From Bacillus sp. FJAT-27264 (GTDB taxonomy: Bacteria > Bacillota > Bacilli > Paenibacillales > Paenibacillaceae), in contig NZ_MAQW01000030.1 of assembly GCF_001682855.1 (NCBI RefSeq), positions 117,275 through 181,274 on the forward strand: a stretch of DNA of 64,000 bases. The letters run 5' to 3'. Positions 8,147 through 16,440 of the stretch are shown here, piece after piece. A program made the position numbers and the translations under genes. The notes under the pieces are model-generated. The model did no database searches and was not told where the DNA came from. It saw nothing but the letters and a program-made list of their open reading frames with translations. How positions within the stretch are numbered: position 1 is the stretch's first letter; each line of letters begins with the position of its first letter.

Positions 8147-9148
8147 CTACAGCTTCAAGTTGCTGCTGTGTCCTGGAGAGAGCTTGGCCTCCGGATCAAT
8201 ATATACCTTCGCATTGTTCACGGCAGTCGGAGCTTCACCAAAACCTACAGCGATCAGCTTCAGCTTGCCCGGATAAGTCGTAATATCACCTGCGGCAAAA
8301 ATGCCCGGGATGTTGGTCTCCATACGGGAGTCCACTACGATAGAGTTGCTCTGAATCTCAATTCCCCACTCAGCGATGGGGCCCAGGGATGAAACAAATC
8401 CGAAATTGACGATTACGCTGTCCACTTCGATTTCCTGTGTTTCCTTGGTCTTGATATGGGATAATGTCACTTTGGTTATGAATTCCTCGCCATGCAGGGC
8501 GGTAATTTCGGTTGGTGTAACAACGTTGACCTTGGAAGACATCAGCTTCTCCACGCTATGCTCATGCGCCCGGAATTTATCCCGGCGGTGAATCAGGGTG
8601 ACCTGCTCAGCAATCGGCTCAAGCATCAAAGCCCAGTCTACTGCGGAGTCGCCACCGCCACTGATCAGTACTTTTTTACCCTTGAAGGCATTCAGATCGT
8701 TGATGAAATAGTGCAGGTTGGCTTTCTCAAAACGCTGTGCTTCTGGCAGTTCCAGACGACGCGGCTCGAATGCGCCTACTCCAGCTGTGATGATGACTGC
8801 TTTACTGTGGTATTCTGCTTTGTCAGTCGTTACCACGAAATGGCGTTCATCACGCTTCTGTACGGAGACGACCTTCTCTTCCAACCGGATATCGGATTGG
8901 AACAGCTCCATTTGGCGGCTCAGATTGTCCACCAGCTCCTGTGCGGTAACTTTTGGGAAGCCAGCCACATCATAAATATATTTTTCAGGGTAAAGAGCGG
9001 CAAGCTGTCCTCCAAGTTGGGGCATACTTTCAATAAGGGTTACAGATGCCTGGCGCATACCGCCGTAAAATGCGGCGAACATGCCGGCTGGACCGCCGCC
9101 TATGATTAGCAGGTCGCTCATAGGAACGCCAGAAGAATCTAGAGTCAC
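8147..9148 (-). CDS. yumC: Ferredoxin--NADP+ reductase, YumC type
   Basis: Homodimeric thioredoxin-reductase-like FNR that moves electrons between NADPH and ferredoxin or flavodoxin. 333 residues against 332 in B. subtilis. The FAD motif is [21 protein letters not shown] near residue 16, and [15 protein letters not shown] is a family signature. The NADPH fold is [13 protein letters not shown] near residue 160, and [17 protein letters not shown] is the C-terminal FAD contact. No CxxC redox pair is present, which separates it from thioredoxin reductase. I keep the GTG start at 9148: GGAGG lies 11 bases upstream and the N-terminal length fits the family, while the internal ATG at 9121 has no ribosome site. 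Divergent from yumB, as in Bacillus. Confidence 0.93.
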   Translation of the reverse strand: MTLDSSGVPMSDLLIIGGGPAGMFAAFYGGMRQASVTLIESMPQLGGQLAALYPEKYIYDVAGFPKVTAQELVDNLSRQMELFQSDIRLEEKVVSVQKRDERHFVVTTDKAEYHSKAVIITAGVGAFEPRRLELPEAQRFEKANLHYFINDLNAFKGKKVLISGGGDSAVDWALMLEPIAEQVTLIHRRDKFRAHEHSVEKLMSSKVNVVTPTEITALHGEEFITKVTLSHIKTKETQEIEVDSVIVNFGFVSSLGPIAEWGIEIQSNSIVVDSRMETNIPGIFAAGDITTYPGKLKLIAVGFGEAPTAVNNAKVYIDPEAKLSPGHSSNLKL

Positions 9149-9204
9149 AGGATATTACACCTCCGAGTTGATATATTCAATTTGCCATACTTGTTTACAC
9201 TCCC

Positions 9205-9233
9205 ATTATAAACATTGTGGGTGAGACCTGCAA
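9205..9233 (-). promoter_or_regulatory. Candidate sigma-A promoter of yumC
   Basis: On the minus strand TTGCAG and TATAAT with a 17-base spacer, about 57 bases before the GTG start. Confidence 0.6.
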
Positions 9234-9438
9234 AGAATTTGACCTTCGTTCAACGGATATCCATTTTTTGATGATATCATTTGATTAATAATGCAGTTAG
9301 GTTTACAATAGATATGTCAATTTTCAATTTACTTTAAGTTTGATTGGAATTTCCTCTGAATTTAAGTGTATAATTTCACAAAAATGGTTTTCAAAAAATA
9401 ACACATAGACAGATTGACCTGTTGGAAGGAGTCGGAAC

Positions 9439-10632
9439 ATGAGCAGTATTCCCAAAATCGTAATCCTAGGCGCGGGGTACGGAGGAATTTTGGCCGCCCA
9501 GCGGTTGCAAAAGGCGTTGAATTACAATGAGGCTGATGTAACTTTGGTTAACCGGCATGAGTACCACTATTTCACAACCCATCTTCACATGCCAGCAGCC
9601 GGCACGGACAGCATTGAGCATACTCGTGTGCCTATTTCCAAATTGATCGATGAATTTAAAATTGATCTCGTTAAATCCTCGGTACAAGAGATTCGTACCC
9701 AGCAAAAGAAGGTCATCCTTGAGGATGGCACGCTTTCGTATGACTATCTTGTGATTGCTCTGGGTGGAGAGCCTGAAACCTTTGGTATTCCAGGATTGGA
9801 TAAATATGCAATGACCATTCGCAGCATCAACTCCGTGCGTCTGATCCGTGAGCATATCGAATATCAGTTTGCCAAGTACAAGAATGAAAACAATGCACAG
9901 GAGCACATCAACTTTGTGGTCGGCGGTGCCGGCTTCAGCGGAATTGAGTTTGTAGCCGAGTTGGCTGACCGGGTTCCTGAACTTTGCAAAGAGTTCGACG
10001 TAGATCCAAGTCTCGTGAACATCTACAACATTGAAGCTGCTCCAACTGCCTTGCCGGGCTTTGCACCTGAACTGGTTGAGCATGCAATGGCGGTACTTGC
10101 TAAGAAAGGTGTTACCTTCAAGATGGGCGTTGCCATCAAGGAATGTCTGCCTGACGGCGTTATCTTGGCAACCGGAGAAGAAATCAAAGCCTCCACAATC
10201 GTATGGACAGGTGGTATTCGTGGTAACCGTCTTATCGAAGCGGCAGGTTTTGAAGCCATGCGCGGCCGCGTGAAAGTGGACGAGTTCCTGCGTGCACCTG
10301 GTCACGATAACATCTTCATCATTGGTGACGGCTCACTGATGATCAATCCGGAAGGACGTCCTTACCCGCCGACCGCTCAGATTGCTATGCAACAAGGTGA
10401 ATGTTGTGCGCACAACCTGGTGGCATCTATCCGTAACCAACAGCCGAAGAAATTTGTATTCAGCAATAAAGGGGTAGTTGCTTCGCTCGGTAAGGGTCAA
10501 GGCGTTGCCGTAGTTGGCACCAAGACTTATAAAGGTTGGACAGCTGCTCAACTGAAAAAAGTCGTGGACCTACGTTACCTGTTCATTATTGGCGGTATTC
10601 CGCTCGTATTGAAAAAAGGCAGATTCCTCTAA
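9439..10632 (+). CDS. yumB: Type II NADH dehydrogenase (YumB/Ndh type)
   Basis: 397-residue membrane-associated NDH-2 that oxidises NADH and reduces menaquinone without proton pumping. FAD fold at the N-terminus: ILGAGYGGILAA. NADH fold in the middle: FVVGGAGFSGIEFVAELADR (about residue 155). The C-terminal FAD/quinone region has FIIGDGSLM and PPTAQIAMQQGE, a conserved quinone-site stretch. The C-terminus LRYLFIIGGIPLVLKKGRF is hydrophobic and basic, fitting peripheral membrane attachment. AAGGAG lies 7 bases before the ATG. It sits divergently from yumC with about 290 bases between, as in B. subtilis. A tiny unknown gene follows after one base. Confidence 0.93.
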   Translation: MSSIPKIVILGAGYGGILAAQRLQKALNYNEADVTLVNRHEYHYFTTHLHMPAAGTDSIEHTRVPISKLIDEFKIDLVKSSVQEIRTQQKKVILEDGTLSYDYLVIALGGEPETFGIPGLDKYAMTIRSINSVRLIREHIEYQFAKYKNENNAQEHINFVVGGAGFSGIEFVAELADRVPELCKEFDVDPSLVNIYNIEAAPTALPGFAPELVEHAMAVLAKKGVTFKMGVAIKECLPDGVILATGEEIKASTIVWTGGIRGNRLIEAAGFEAMRGRVKVDEFLRAPGHDNIFIIGDGSLMINPEGRPYPPTAQIAMQQGECCAHNLVASIRNQQPKKFVFSNKGVVASLGKGQGVAVVGTKTYKGWTAAQLKKVVDLRYLFIIGGIPLVLKKGRFL

Positions 10633-10633
10633 G

Positions 10634-10891
10634 ATGCGCCATTGTAGCGTGCAAGTGAGAGGACTGCTTACGCGTGAGGAACTGGACCGTTATAACGGTC
10701 TGATTGAAGTGGGTTCTTATCTTGAAGATCAGAACCGCTATGATCTGGCCTATATTGTTCAGAAAGAGATTGATCTGTTGATTCTGCCGGGCATTGAACG
10801 TCTGAAGGATAAGGGACGGGCTCGTGACCGGGCGACAGCAGAGTATTTGGAAAGCCTGAAGGATGCTGAGGGTGGACCTGAAGAAGAATAA
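10634..10891 (+). CDS. Small acidic helical protein downstream of yumB, unknown function
   Basis: 85-residue frame starting one base after the yumB stop and ending before a strong terminator, so it is likely the second gene of that operon. The product is mostly charged helix: EELDRYNGLIEVGSYLEDQN, a hydrophobic patch DLLILPGIERL, and an acidic tail GGPEEE. No family was recognised. The ATG has only a weak ribosome site; nearby in-frame GTG codons at positions 6 and 8 are alternative starts. The coupled position and terminator are the main support. Confidence 0.65.
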   Translation: MRHCSVQVRGLLTREELDRYNGLIEVGSYLEDQNRYDLAYIVQKEIDLLILPGIERLKDKGRARDRATAEYLESLKDAEGGPEEE

Positions 10892-10954
10892 GTAAAGCGT
10901 CAGGCTGTGATGAAGGACAAGCGTGCATCATTGCAGCCAGGATGTTCAACCATA

Positions 10955-10999
10955 AAACGGGGTGTCTCCAAAGCCATGGCTTTGGGGACACCCCGTTTG
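10955..10999 (+). terminator. Strong terminator, probably bidirectional (yumB operon / hemQ)
   Basis: AAACGGGGTGTC..CCAAAGCC pairs with GGCTTTGG..GACACCCCGTTT, a nearly perfect 21-base-pair stem between convergent genes. Confidence 0.93.
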
Positions 11000-11027
11000 T
11001 TGTGGGAAAATATGAAATTTTCGAACT

Positions 11028-11783
11028 TTATAACTTCAACATCTCTTCGAAGGACTCTGGTGTGAGCAGGTTGCCGACATAGAAAGGACCGAACTCGCCA
11101 TAACGGGAACTGACCTCGTCAAAGCGCATTTCGTAGATCAGCTTCTTGAACTGAAGCGCATCTTCAGCGAACAAAGTCACGCCCCATTCCCAGTCGTCAA
11201 AACCGACGGAACCGGTAATAATCTGCTTTACTTTGCCGGCATAGCTGCGGCCAATCAGGCCATGGGAATGCATAAGCTCACGCCGCTTGTCCATATCGAG
11301 AGTATACCAGTTGTCGTCCAGGTGCCGCTTCTTGTTCATTGGGTAGAAGCAGATATGCTTCGCTTGCGGCAGAATAGGCTTGAGTCGTGCTTGGACATGG
11401 GGACTCTGCATTGGATCTCCGCCGTTGCTGCTTCCACTTGCAGCATAGTTGCTAAGTTCAACAATGCTGACATAGGAGTAGGCTTTCGTTGTATATTGGG
11501 AGAAGGCGGTCTTGTTAAAGGCCGTCTCCAGCCGGTTCAGGTCTTCTAGGGTCTCACGCAGGTACATCAGTACGAAATCGGCCTTCTGGCCTACAATGGC
11601 GTATACTGCAGAACTGCCCTGTTTGGCTTCTTCCACAGGACCCCATTCTTGTATAAAAGCATGCAGTTCTTCCAGAGCAACGGCACGTTCTTCATCATCA
11701 GCTGCCGTCCAAGCGGTCCAGTTCAGAGAGCGGAAGTCATGCAGGGCGTACCAACCTTCCAGGGTTAAAGCGGCTTCGTTCAT
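11028..11783 (-). CDS. hemQ: Coproheme decarboxylase HemQ (chlorite dismutase fold)
   Basis: Last enzyme of the coproporphyrin-dependent heme pathway of Gram-positive bacteria: it decarboxylates two propionates of Fe-coproporphyrin III to give heme b. The 251-residue product carries the family stretches [28 protein letters not shown] (proximal histidine region), [15 protein letters not shown] and [17 protein letters not shown] prefer the ATG at 11783 because AAGGAG is 11 bases upstream; a GTG four codons earlier would overlap that site. A bidirectional terminator follows. Heme supply fits the respiratory genes nearby. The 5' region contains an unusual 63-base tandem repeat. Confidence 0.95.
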   Translation of the reverse strand: MNEAALTLEGWYALHDFRSLNWTAWTAADDEERAVALEELHAFIQEWGPVEEAKQGSSAVYAIVGQKADFVLMYLRETLEDLNRLETAFNKTAFSQYTTKAYSYVSIVELSNYAASGSSNGGDPMQSPHVQARLKPILPQAKHICFYPMNKKRHLDDNWYTLDMDKRRELMHSHGLIGRSYAGKVKQIITGSVGFDDWEWGVTLFAEDALQFKKLIYEMRFDEVSSRYGEFGPFYVGNLLTPESFEEMLKL

Positions 11784-11803
11784 GTTCTTTCTCACTCCTT
11801 AAA

Positions 11804-11954
11804 AGTTTTACTAGCATCAGCTTCCTAAGAAATACATCGGTAAAACTCGCTTCGGAAGCATGGCTTAGTTTTACTAGCTTAAACTGCTTAGAGACCCATC
11901 GGTAAAACTTGCTTCGGAAGCGTGGGCTTAGTTTTGCTAGCGTAAGCTTCGCTT
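11804..11954. repeat. 63-base tandem direct repeat, about 2.4 copies, upstream of hemQ
   Basis: Copies at 11804-11866, 11867-11929 and a partial third from 11930. Each unit starts AGTTTTACTAGC (AGTTTTGCTAGC in the third) and holds CATCGGTAAAACT, GCTTCGGAAGC and TGG(G)CTT. Within a unit GTAAAACT and AGTTTTAC form an inverted pair around GCTTCGGAAGC. A related stretch (AAGCATGGCTTCGCAAAACTA) lies directly before the trxA ribosome site. It sits just upstream of the hemQ ribosome site on the minus strand. The rest of 11955-12175 shows no gene. Confidence 0.85.
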
Positions 11955-12175
11955 ATATCATAGAGGCCATAGTGTCTTACTATGGCTACAGGGCGCATAA
12001 ACTATGTATAGTCCAATTTGTCCTAGTTGCATTGTATCGCATGCAGTGACTCAAGAGCAAACCATAACATCCTTTTTTCGGTAAAGTTCATTGCTTCGTT
12101 ACATTTTTTCTAGTAAACTTACTACTAGCTCGTGTTAGATGTGCGGTTCTTTATAGAGAGGGGTGAAGACGGTAG

Positions 12176-12472
12176 ATGGGATTGATTCCTGTGTTTGTTC
12201 TGGCCGTTTTGTTCTTTGTCATGATGTTCGGCATTGGCTTTATCCTTAACATGTTAATGAAGACCACCTGGTTTCCAGCTTACCTGTTTGTAATCGTCAT
12301 TTTACCGGTCGTCGTGTATTCCATTTGGGATCGCAGCGCCATGACCCTCTGGGAGCATTTATCTTCCTTCCATATTGTCGATTATCTCACGGGTGTTGCC
12401 GGTCTGATCGGTGCTGTGCTCAGCGGCTGGACGATTCGCAAGCTGCGGATTGGCGGCTACAAAATGTTTTAG
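12176..12472 (+). CDS. yuiB: YuiB-like membrane protein
   Basis: 98-residue integral membrane protein resembling B. subtilis YuiB, function unknown. Predicted helices at about residues 4-27, 31-50 and 68-87, with a short basic C-terminus, RKLRIGGYKMF. GAGGGGTGA precedes the ATG. In B. subtilis yuiB lies next to yumB-yumC, so its position here near both genes supports the family call. A hairpin followed by a T-run ends the transcript. No catalytic residues are evident. Confidence 0.82.
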   Translation: MGLIPVFVLAVLFFVMMFGIGFILNMLMKTTWFPAYLFVIVILPVVVYSIWDRSAMTLWEHLSSFHIVDYLTGVAGLIGAVLSGWTIRKLRIGGYKMF

Positions 12473-12531
12473 TCCTACAACGACATATAATGTTTAAACC
12501 GGACTGTCCGCCCTATTTTTGAAAGGGCTCT

Positions 12532-12581
12532 CAGTCTGCCGGGAAATCCGGTCATTCCGATGACTGTGATTTCTTTTTTTT
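12532..12581 (+). terminator. Probable terminator of yuiB
   Basis: CAGTC...GACTG outer stem with inner CCGG/CCGG pairing, followed by TTTCTTTTTTTTA. The stem is imperfect. Confidence 0.6.
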
Positions 12582-12804
12582 ATTGGGAAGAGACATGAAA
12601 ATAAGTCCTATTAAAGAATAAACAGGGACTCGCAGGAATAAAATCGGCTATGTATAAGGGCTTGGAAAATGATAGCTGGTGCAGTGAGTCGGTGGTTCGC
12701 GGAAAAGGTCGAAATTGCACTTTTTTTTACATTTCCGGCTGCGCTTTTTGTGATAGAATAGAACTCTATATGAATTCGTGCAGACAAGGGGGAGGTTTCC
12801 GCAG

Positions 12805-14340
12805 ATGCGCATGAGTCATTTACATCATTTTACCGAACATCATCGGTACTGCGTTTCCCGCGAATTCGGCCTTAGTGTGCTTGATGGACGAATGCTGGGC
12901 TCCATATACCAGCCTATGGTGGGGGCGTTCGCGATCAGCCTGTACCGTTTGCTCTTCGAGCATATCCCGGCAGAGGCTATTGGCTACTCCGGAGTGGAGC
13001 AGCAACGTCGATTATTCATGACACTGGGCGTAGAACCGAACGAGAAAGGCCGTAAATATTTGATTGATCAAGCTTCCCGGCTTGAAGCAGTGGGGCTATT
13101 GCAGACCTGTCGGATTTATATGCCGGAGACGGATGACTATATGTATGAATATGAGCTGCTGGCTCCACTTTCGCCTACCGAGTTTTTTGCTACCCAGCAT
13201 CTAACCCTGCTGTTGCGTGACAAAATCGGCAAATTCGCCGTGCTCGCGCTGCGGGAGCAGTTCTGGACCCGGGAGCCGGAGGAGCTTAGCCGCCGCTCGC
13301 TTGGCAAGGAGAATATCTCGCTGCCGTTCTATGATATTTTTGAGCTCAATACACATGTGATAGATTATGAGCTGGAGCAGGCGCTGGCCGAGGTTGCTAC
13401 TGTGCGGCAGCCTGGTGCCCGCGAGGATGGAGACCAGGCTATTGGATATAGCGATATTATTCTGCGATTCCCGCGAGAATCGGTGAACCGGTCCCATGTG
13501 GAGAAGCTGCGCTTCGATCATAACCAGATGGGGGTCATTAATTATGTGGCCCGCAAGTATGATCTGGGCCCGCAGGATATATGCCGCCTGCTGGATGAGG
13601 ATGGAGTGTTCGCGCCGGACGGCGAGGTCATTCTGGACACGCTCCAGCATATCGCCAGCCAGCATTTCAGGCAGGATCTGAAACGGCAGGAGAAGCGCGA
13701 AGTTGCTGCTGCCAAGGTGGTCTCCCTCCGTGCTGCCGTTAGTGAGGAGAACAATGACGCTATCGCTCCGCCGGAACAGGCTGTCGAGATGGAATATTAT
13801 GTGGAGGTTCCTCCACAGTTTCTGTCCAAATGCGATATTCACCAATATAATATGATGCTGCGCAACGAGCCTTATACACGGCTACTGCAAACATTTTTCC
13901 CGGGCGCGGTGCCGGGGCAGTTGCTGGACATTTTCGAGAAGATCGATCTGAATTACAAATTGAACGGCGAAGTTATCAACGTCCTTATCCATTACTTAAT
14001 GACTATGGTTGCTTCTGGTGGTGACCAACGGATGAACCGTAATTTCGTAGAGGCGATTGCTTCCAATATGCTGGTTAAGCAGGTCAATACTTACGAGAAA
14101 GCCGTGCGGTATATCCGTGATCAGTCCAAGGTTAAAGGTAAGAATGCGAGCAGTCCGGCAGCCGGAGGCCGTACACGCACTTATACGCGGAACGGAAACC
14201 GTCCGGCGAAGCCGGATATTCCAATTGCGCTGGATGATGGCAGTGCCGGAACGGTATCGGAAGAGGAATTCGCGGCGATGATGAAGAAAGCTGCCGAAAT
14301 TAAGGCTGGCAAGAAAAAAGGCGTCTCCAAGGCGCCGTAA
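12805..14340 (+). CDS. dnaB: Replication initiation/helicase loader protein DnaB (Bacillus nomenclature)
   Basis: 511-residue primosome protein that, with DnaD and DnaI, loads the replicative helicase at oriC and restart sites and is membrane associated in Bacillus. Family features are the N-terminal winged-helix part (LDGRMLGSIYQPMVGAFAISLYRLL), YEYELLAPLSPTEFF, and the C-terminal DnaD-like DDBH2 domain (LNYKLNGEVINVLIHYLM, YEKAVRYIRDQ). The tail is basic and low complexity. I choose the ATG at 12805 because GGGGGAGG lies 9 bases upstream; the GTG at 12778 precedes that site. It is followed after 18 bases by dnaI, forming the usual dnaB-dnaI pair. This is not the DnaB helicase of E. coli. 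Confidence 0.93.
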   Translation: MRMSHLHHFTEHHRYCVSREFGLSVLDGRMLGSIYQPMVGAFAISLYRLLFEHIPAEAIGYSGVEQQRRLFMTLGVEPNEKGRKYLIDQASRLEAVGLLQTCRIYMPETDDYMYEYELLAPLSPTEFFATQHLTLLLRDKIGKFAVLALREQFWTREPEELSRRSLGKENISLPFYDIFELNTHVIDYELEQALAEVATVRQPGAREDGDQAIGYSDIILRFPRESVNRSHVEKLRFDHNQMGVINYVARKYDLGPQDICRLLDEDGVFAPDGEVILDTLQHIASQHFRQDLKRQEKREVAAAKVVSLRAAVSEENNDAIAPPEQAVEMEYYVEVPPQFLSKCDIHQYNMMLRNEPYTRLLQTFFPGAVPGQLLDIFEKIDLNYKLNGEVINVLIHYLMTMVASGGDQRMNRNFVEAIASNMLVKQVNTYEKAVRYIRDQSKVKGKNASSPAAGGRTRTYTRNGNRPAKPDIPIALDDGSAGTVSEEEFAAMMKKAAEIKAGKKKGVSKAP

Positions 14341-14358
14341 AGAAAGTGTGGTGGAACA

Positions 14359-15312
14359 ATGGAGTCTACGGGCGATGTGCTGCGTTCAATGAACAATCCC
14401 GCTCTGCGCCAGCGTTCCCGTGATCTGGAGCAAGGACTGCTGAACCATCCCTTGGTGAAGCAGCTCCGGGAGGAACATCCCGAGCTGGACGAATCACGGC
14501 TACGGCTTCATCTGAGCCGCCTGTACCAGTATGTGGAGGAAAGCCGCCACTGTGCTAATTGTCCCGGCCTTGCGGCATGCCCGAATGATTTTCCGGGTCA
14601 TTACAGCAAGCTAACCGTGGAGAGTGTCAGCGGTGCGCCGGATCTGTATGAACGCAAGACACCGTGTGCGCTGAAGGTAGCGCAGGACAGTCAGGATAGC
14701 ATTCGCAAGCGGATCCGCAGCTTTTATGTGGACGAGCGTGTTCTGCACGGCGGTTATGACGAGATTGATATTATGGGCAAGGACCCTCGCCGGGGGGTTG
14801 CCGTTAATAAATTATTTGATTACATTACTACCACGAAAGAGAAGGGTCTGACCCCGCACGGCATCTATTTGCATGGCTCGTTCGGTACTGGCAAGACCTT
14901 TCTAATGTGCTATCTGCTGCACGAACTCGCGGTGGCTGGCTATAACGGCGTTATCGTGTATATGCCTGATTTTATCGAGGATCTGAAATCGATCATGATG
15001 GATGGTCAGAAGCTGAAGGAGACTGTGGATACGCTGAAGAACTGCGATCTGCTGATCTTTGACGATATCGGTGCAGAGAACCTGAATCCCTGGGCACGCG
15101 ACCACATTCTGGGGGCGATCCTGAACTACCGGATGAACCGCAAGCCGACCTTCTACACCTCGAACTATCCGCTTGAAGGTCTGGAGAAGCATCTCAGCTT
15201 CACCAGCAAGGATGGCGAAGAGATATACAAGGGCCAACGGCTGATGGACCGGATTGCACCGTTTGTTGATGTTATTCCGCTGTACGGGGAGAATCAACGC
15301 GGCAAGCGATAA
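14359..15312 (+). CDS. dnaI: Primosomal helicase loader DnaI
   Basis: 317-residue AAA+ ATPase that loads the replicative helicase (DnaC in Bacillus naming). The N-terminal zinc-binding region is visible as HCANCPGLAACPNDFPGHY (about residues 64-82). Walker A is GSFGTGKTF (about residue 174) and Walker B is LLIFDDIGAE (about residue 232). An arginine-bearing C-terminal part LMDRIAPFVDVIPL completes the fold. It is translationally close to dnaB, sharing one transcript, and a perfect terminator follows. Length and motif order are normal for the family. Confidence 0.95.
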   Translation: MESTGDVLRSMNNPALRQRSRDLEQGLLNHPLVKQLREEHPELDESRLRLHLSRLYQYVEESRHCANCPGLAACPNDFPGHYSKLTVESVSGAPDLYERKTPCALKVAQDSQDSIRKRIRSFYVDERVLHGGYDEIDIMGKDPRRGVAVNKLFDYITTTKEKGLTPHGIYLHGSFGTGKTFLMCYLLHELAVAGYNGVIVYMPDFIEDLKSIMMDGQKLKETVDTLKNCDLLIFDDIGAENLNPWARDHILGAILNYRMNRKPTFYTSNYPLEGLEKHLSFTSKDGEEIYKGQRLMDRIAPFVDVIPLYGENQRGKR

Positions 15313-15353
15313 CCGTGTATGCAGGGGCAGCTATGGATCTAATAAAACGCAAC

Positions 15354-15397
15354 AAAAAATCCGTTATCTTCCACTGAGGGAAGGTAACGGATTTTTG
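15354..15397 (+). terminator. Terminator of dnaB-dnaI (works both ways)
   Basis: AAAAATCCGTTATCTTCC pairs with GGGAAGGTAACGGATTTTT. It also serves the small minus-strand gene that ends just beyond. Confidence 0.93.
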
Positions 15398-15435
15398 CTT
15401 CGATAGCAAAGACGGACGGTAATGGGCCGTGCTTG

Positions 15436-15594
15436 CTATTCCGAAAGAATGAACTTGATGATGACCATGCCGAAGAATACTACCGCCATGAAGGTTGTCA
15501 TGCCGAAGAATCCGTTCATCAGATCGCCGAGGTCGTTGCGGGGCTCTTCGTTGACATGCTCCCGCGGGTCACGTACATGCGCGTTGACATCCAT
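15436..15594 (-). CDS. yqzM: YqzM-like small membrane protein
   Basis: 52-residue protein, too short for most gene finders' defaults. It has a hydrophilic N-terminus (MDVNAHVRDPREHVNEEPRN) and one membrane helix of about 24 residues ending IIKFILSE. It resembles the YqzM family of Firmicute small membrane proteins in layout (charged N-terminus, single helix, IIKF-type end). GGAGG lies 7 bases before the ATG and a terminator follows the stop. Function unknown. The family name is a resemblance call; that it is a real gene is more certain than its name. Confidence 0.75.
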   Translation of the reverse strand: MDVNAHVRDPREHVNEEPRNDLGDLMNGFFGMTTFMAVVFFGMVIIKFILSE

Positions 15595-15761
15595 AGTCTT
15601 TGCCTCCTTGCAGGCGTCAGGCCTGCATTCTTAAATCATTATGAGATAAGTCATTGACAAATAATGCGCTTTCTATAAGTATAACGAACCTGCTGACCTC
15701 TTGTAAAGATAAGAGTGTTCCCGGCAAAATAACTGGAGAGCAATATAATTGCATGAGACAA

Positions 15762-15791
15762 TTCACAAATTCATTATAAATATGTTATACT
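15762..15791 (+). promoter_or_regulatory. Candidate sigma-A promoter of trxA
   Basis: TTCACA and TATACT with an 18-base spacer, about 145 bases before the trxA start. The leader between holds the repeat-like AAGCATGGCTTCGCAAAACTA directly before AGGAGG. Confidence 0.6.
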
Positions 15792-15934
15792 TAAAGCGTG
15801 TCGGTAATTGGTAATTTGGTTATCATATTACATGAAACAATTTATTCATTATAATTTCGGAGCTGTTATGCCAACCTAAGCTTCAGGCTTACTAAGCAAG
15901 CATGGCTTCGCAAAACTAAAAGGAGGAACATATC

Positions 15935-16252
15935 ATGGCTATCGTGAACGTGTCCGACCAATCCTTCACCAATGAAGTGGAAGGTCAAGGGACTGTTGTT
16001 GTAGATTTCTGGGCTCCTTGGTGCGGCCCTTGTAAAATGCTTGCTCCGATTCTGGACGAATTGTCCGCAGAACTGGGTGACAGCGTGAAAATCGCTAAGG
16101 TGAACGTGGATGAGAACCCGGAAACAGCTTCCCGCTTTGGCGTAATGAGCATTCCAACACTGATCTTCTTCAAAGACGGTCAACCGGTTGATAAAGTAGT
16201 GGGACTGAACTCCAAAGAATCCCTGAAAAATATCGTTGCCAAACATCAATAA
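15935..16252 (+). CDS. trxA: Thioredoxin
   Basis: Classical 105-residue cytoplasmic thioredoxin that reduces protein disulfides and is recharged by thioredoxin reductase. The active site is FWAPWCGPCKM (Cys at about residues 29 and 32), with the conserved cis-proline region MSIPTLIFFKDGQ. Length is exactly that of the family. AAAAGGAGG lies 8 bases before the ATG. It stands alone between a promoter and a terminator, next to uvrC. Confidence 0.97.
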   Translation: MAIVNVSDQSFTNEVEGQGTVVVDFWAPWCGPCKMLAPILDELSAELGDSVKIAKVNVDENPETASRFGVMSIPTLIFFKDGQPVDKVVGLNSKESLKNIVAKHQ

Positions 16253-16283
16253 GATTTGATACGGCCTTTTAGGTCTGTTGCTT

Positions 16284-16316
16284 AGCGCCTTCGGTTCATT
16301 CCGGAGGCGCTTTGTG
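16284..16316 (+). terminator. Probable terminator of trxA
   Basis: AGCGCCTTCGG pairs with CCGGAGGCGCT; the following T-run (TTTGTGTG) is short. Confidence 0.7.
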
Positions 16317-16440
16317 TGCTATAATTAGAGATAAATTATCCGCAGCATGGATCTCTTTTTTAGTTACCTGAATCGGGTGTCTGATTAGATCGTGTTCTGC
16401 GGCGTCTCCCCAAGGGGAAGGATTTAGGTGGGGGTAAAAC

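Noticed and set aside
9344-9374. TTGGAA / TATAAT as a yumB promoter
   Set aside because: The -10 is perfect but the spacer is 19 bases and the -35 is weak, so it was not listed.
11804-11954. Possible CRISPR array from the 63-base repeats
   Set aside because: Copies are directly adjacent with no unique spacers, only about 2.4 units exist, and no cas gene is in the window.
12726-12759. TTTACA / TAGAAT as a dnaB promoter
   Set aside because: The spacer is 22 bases, too long for sigma-A; no better pair was found.
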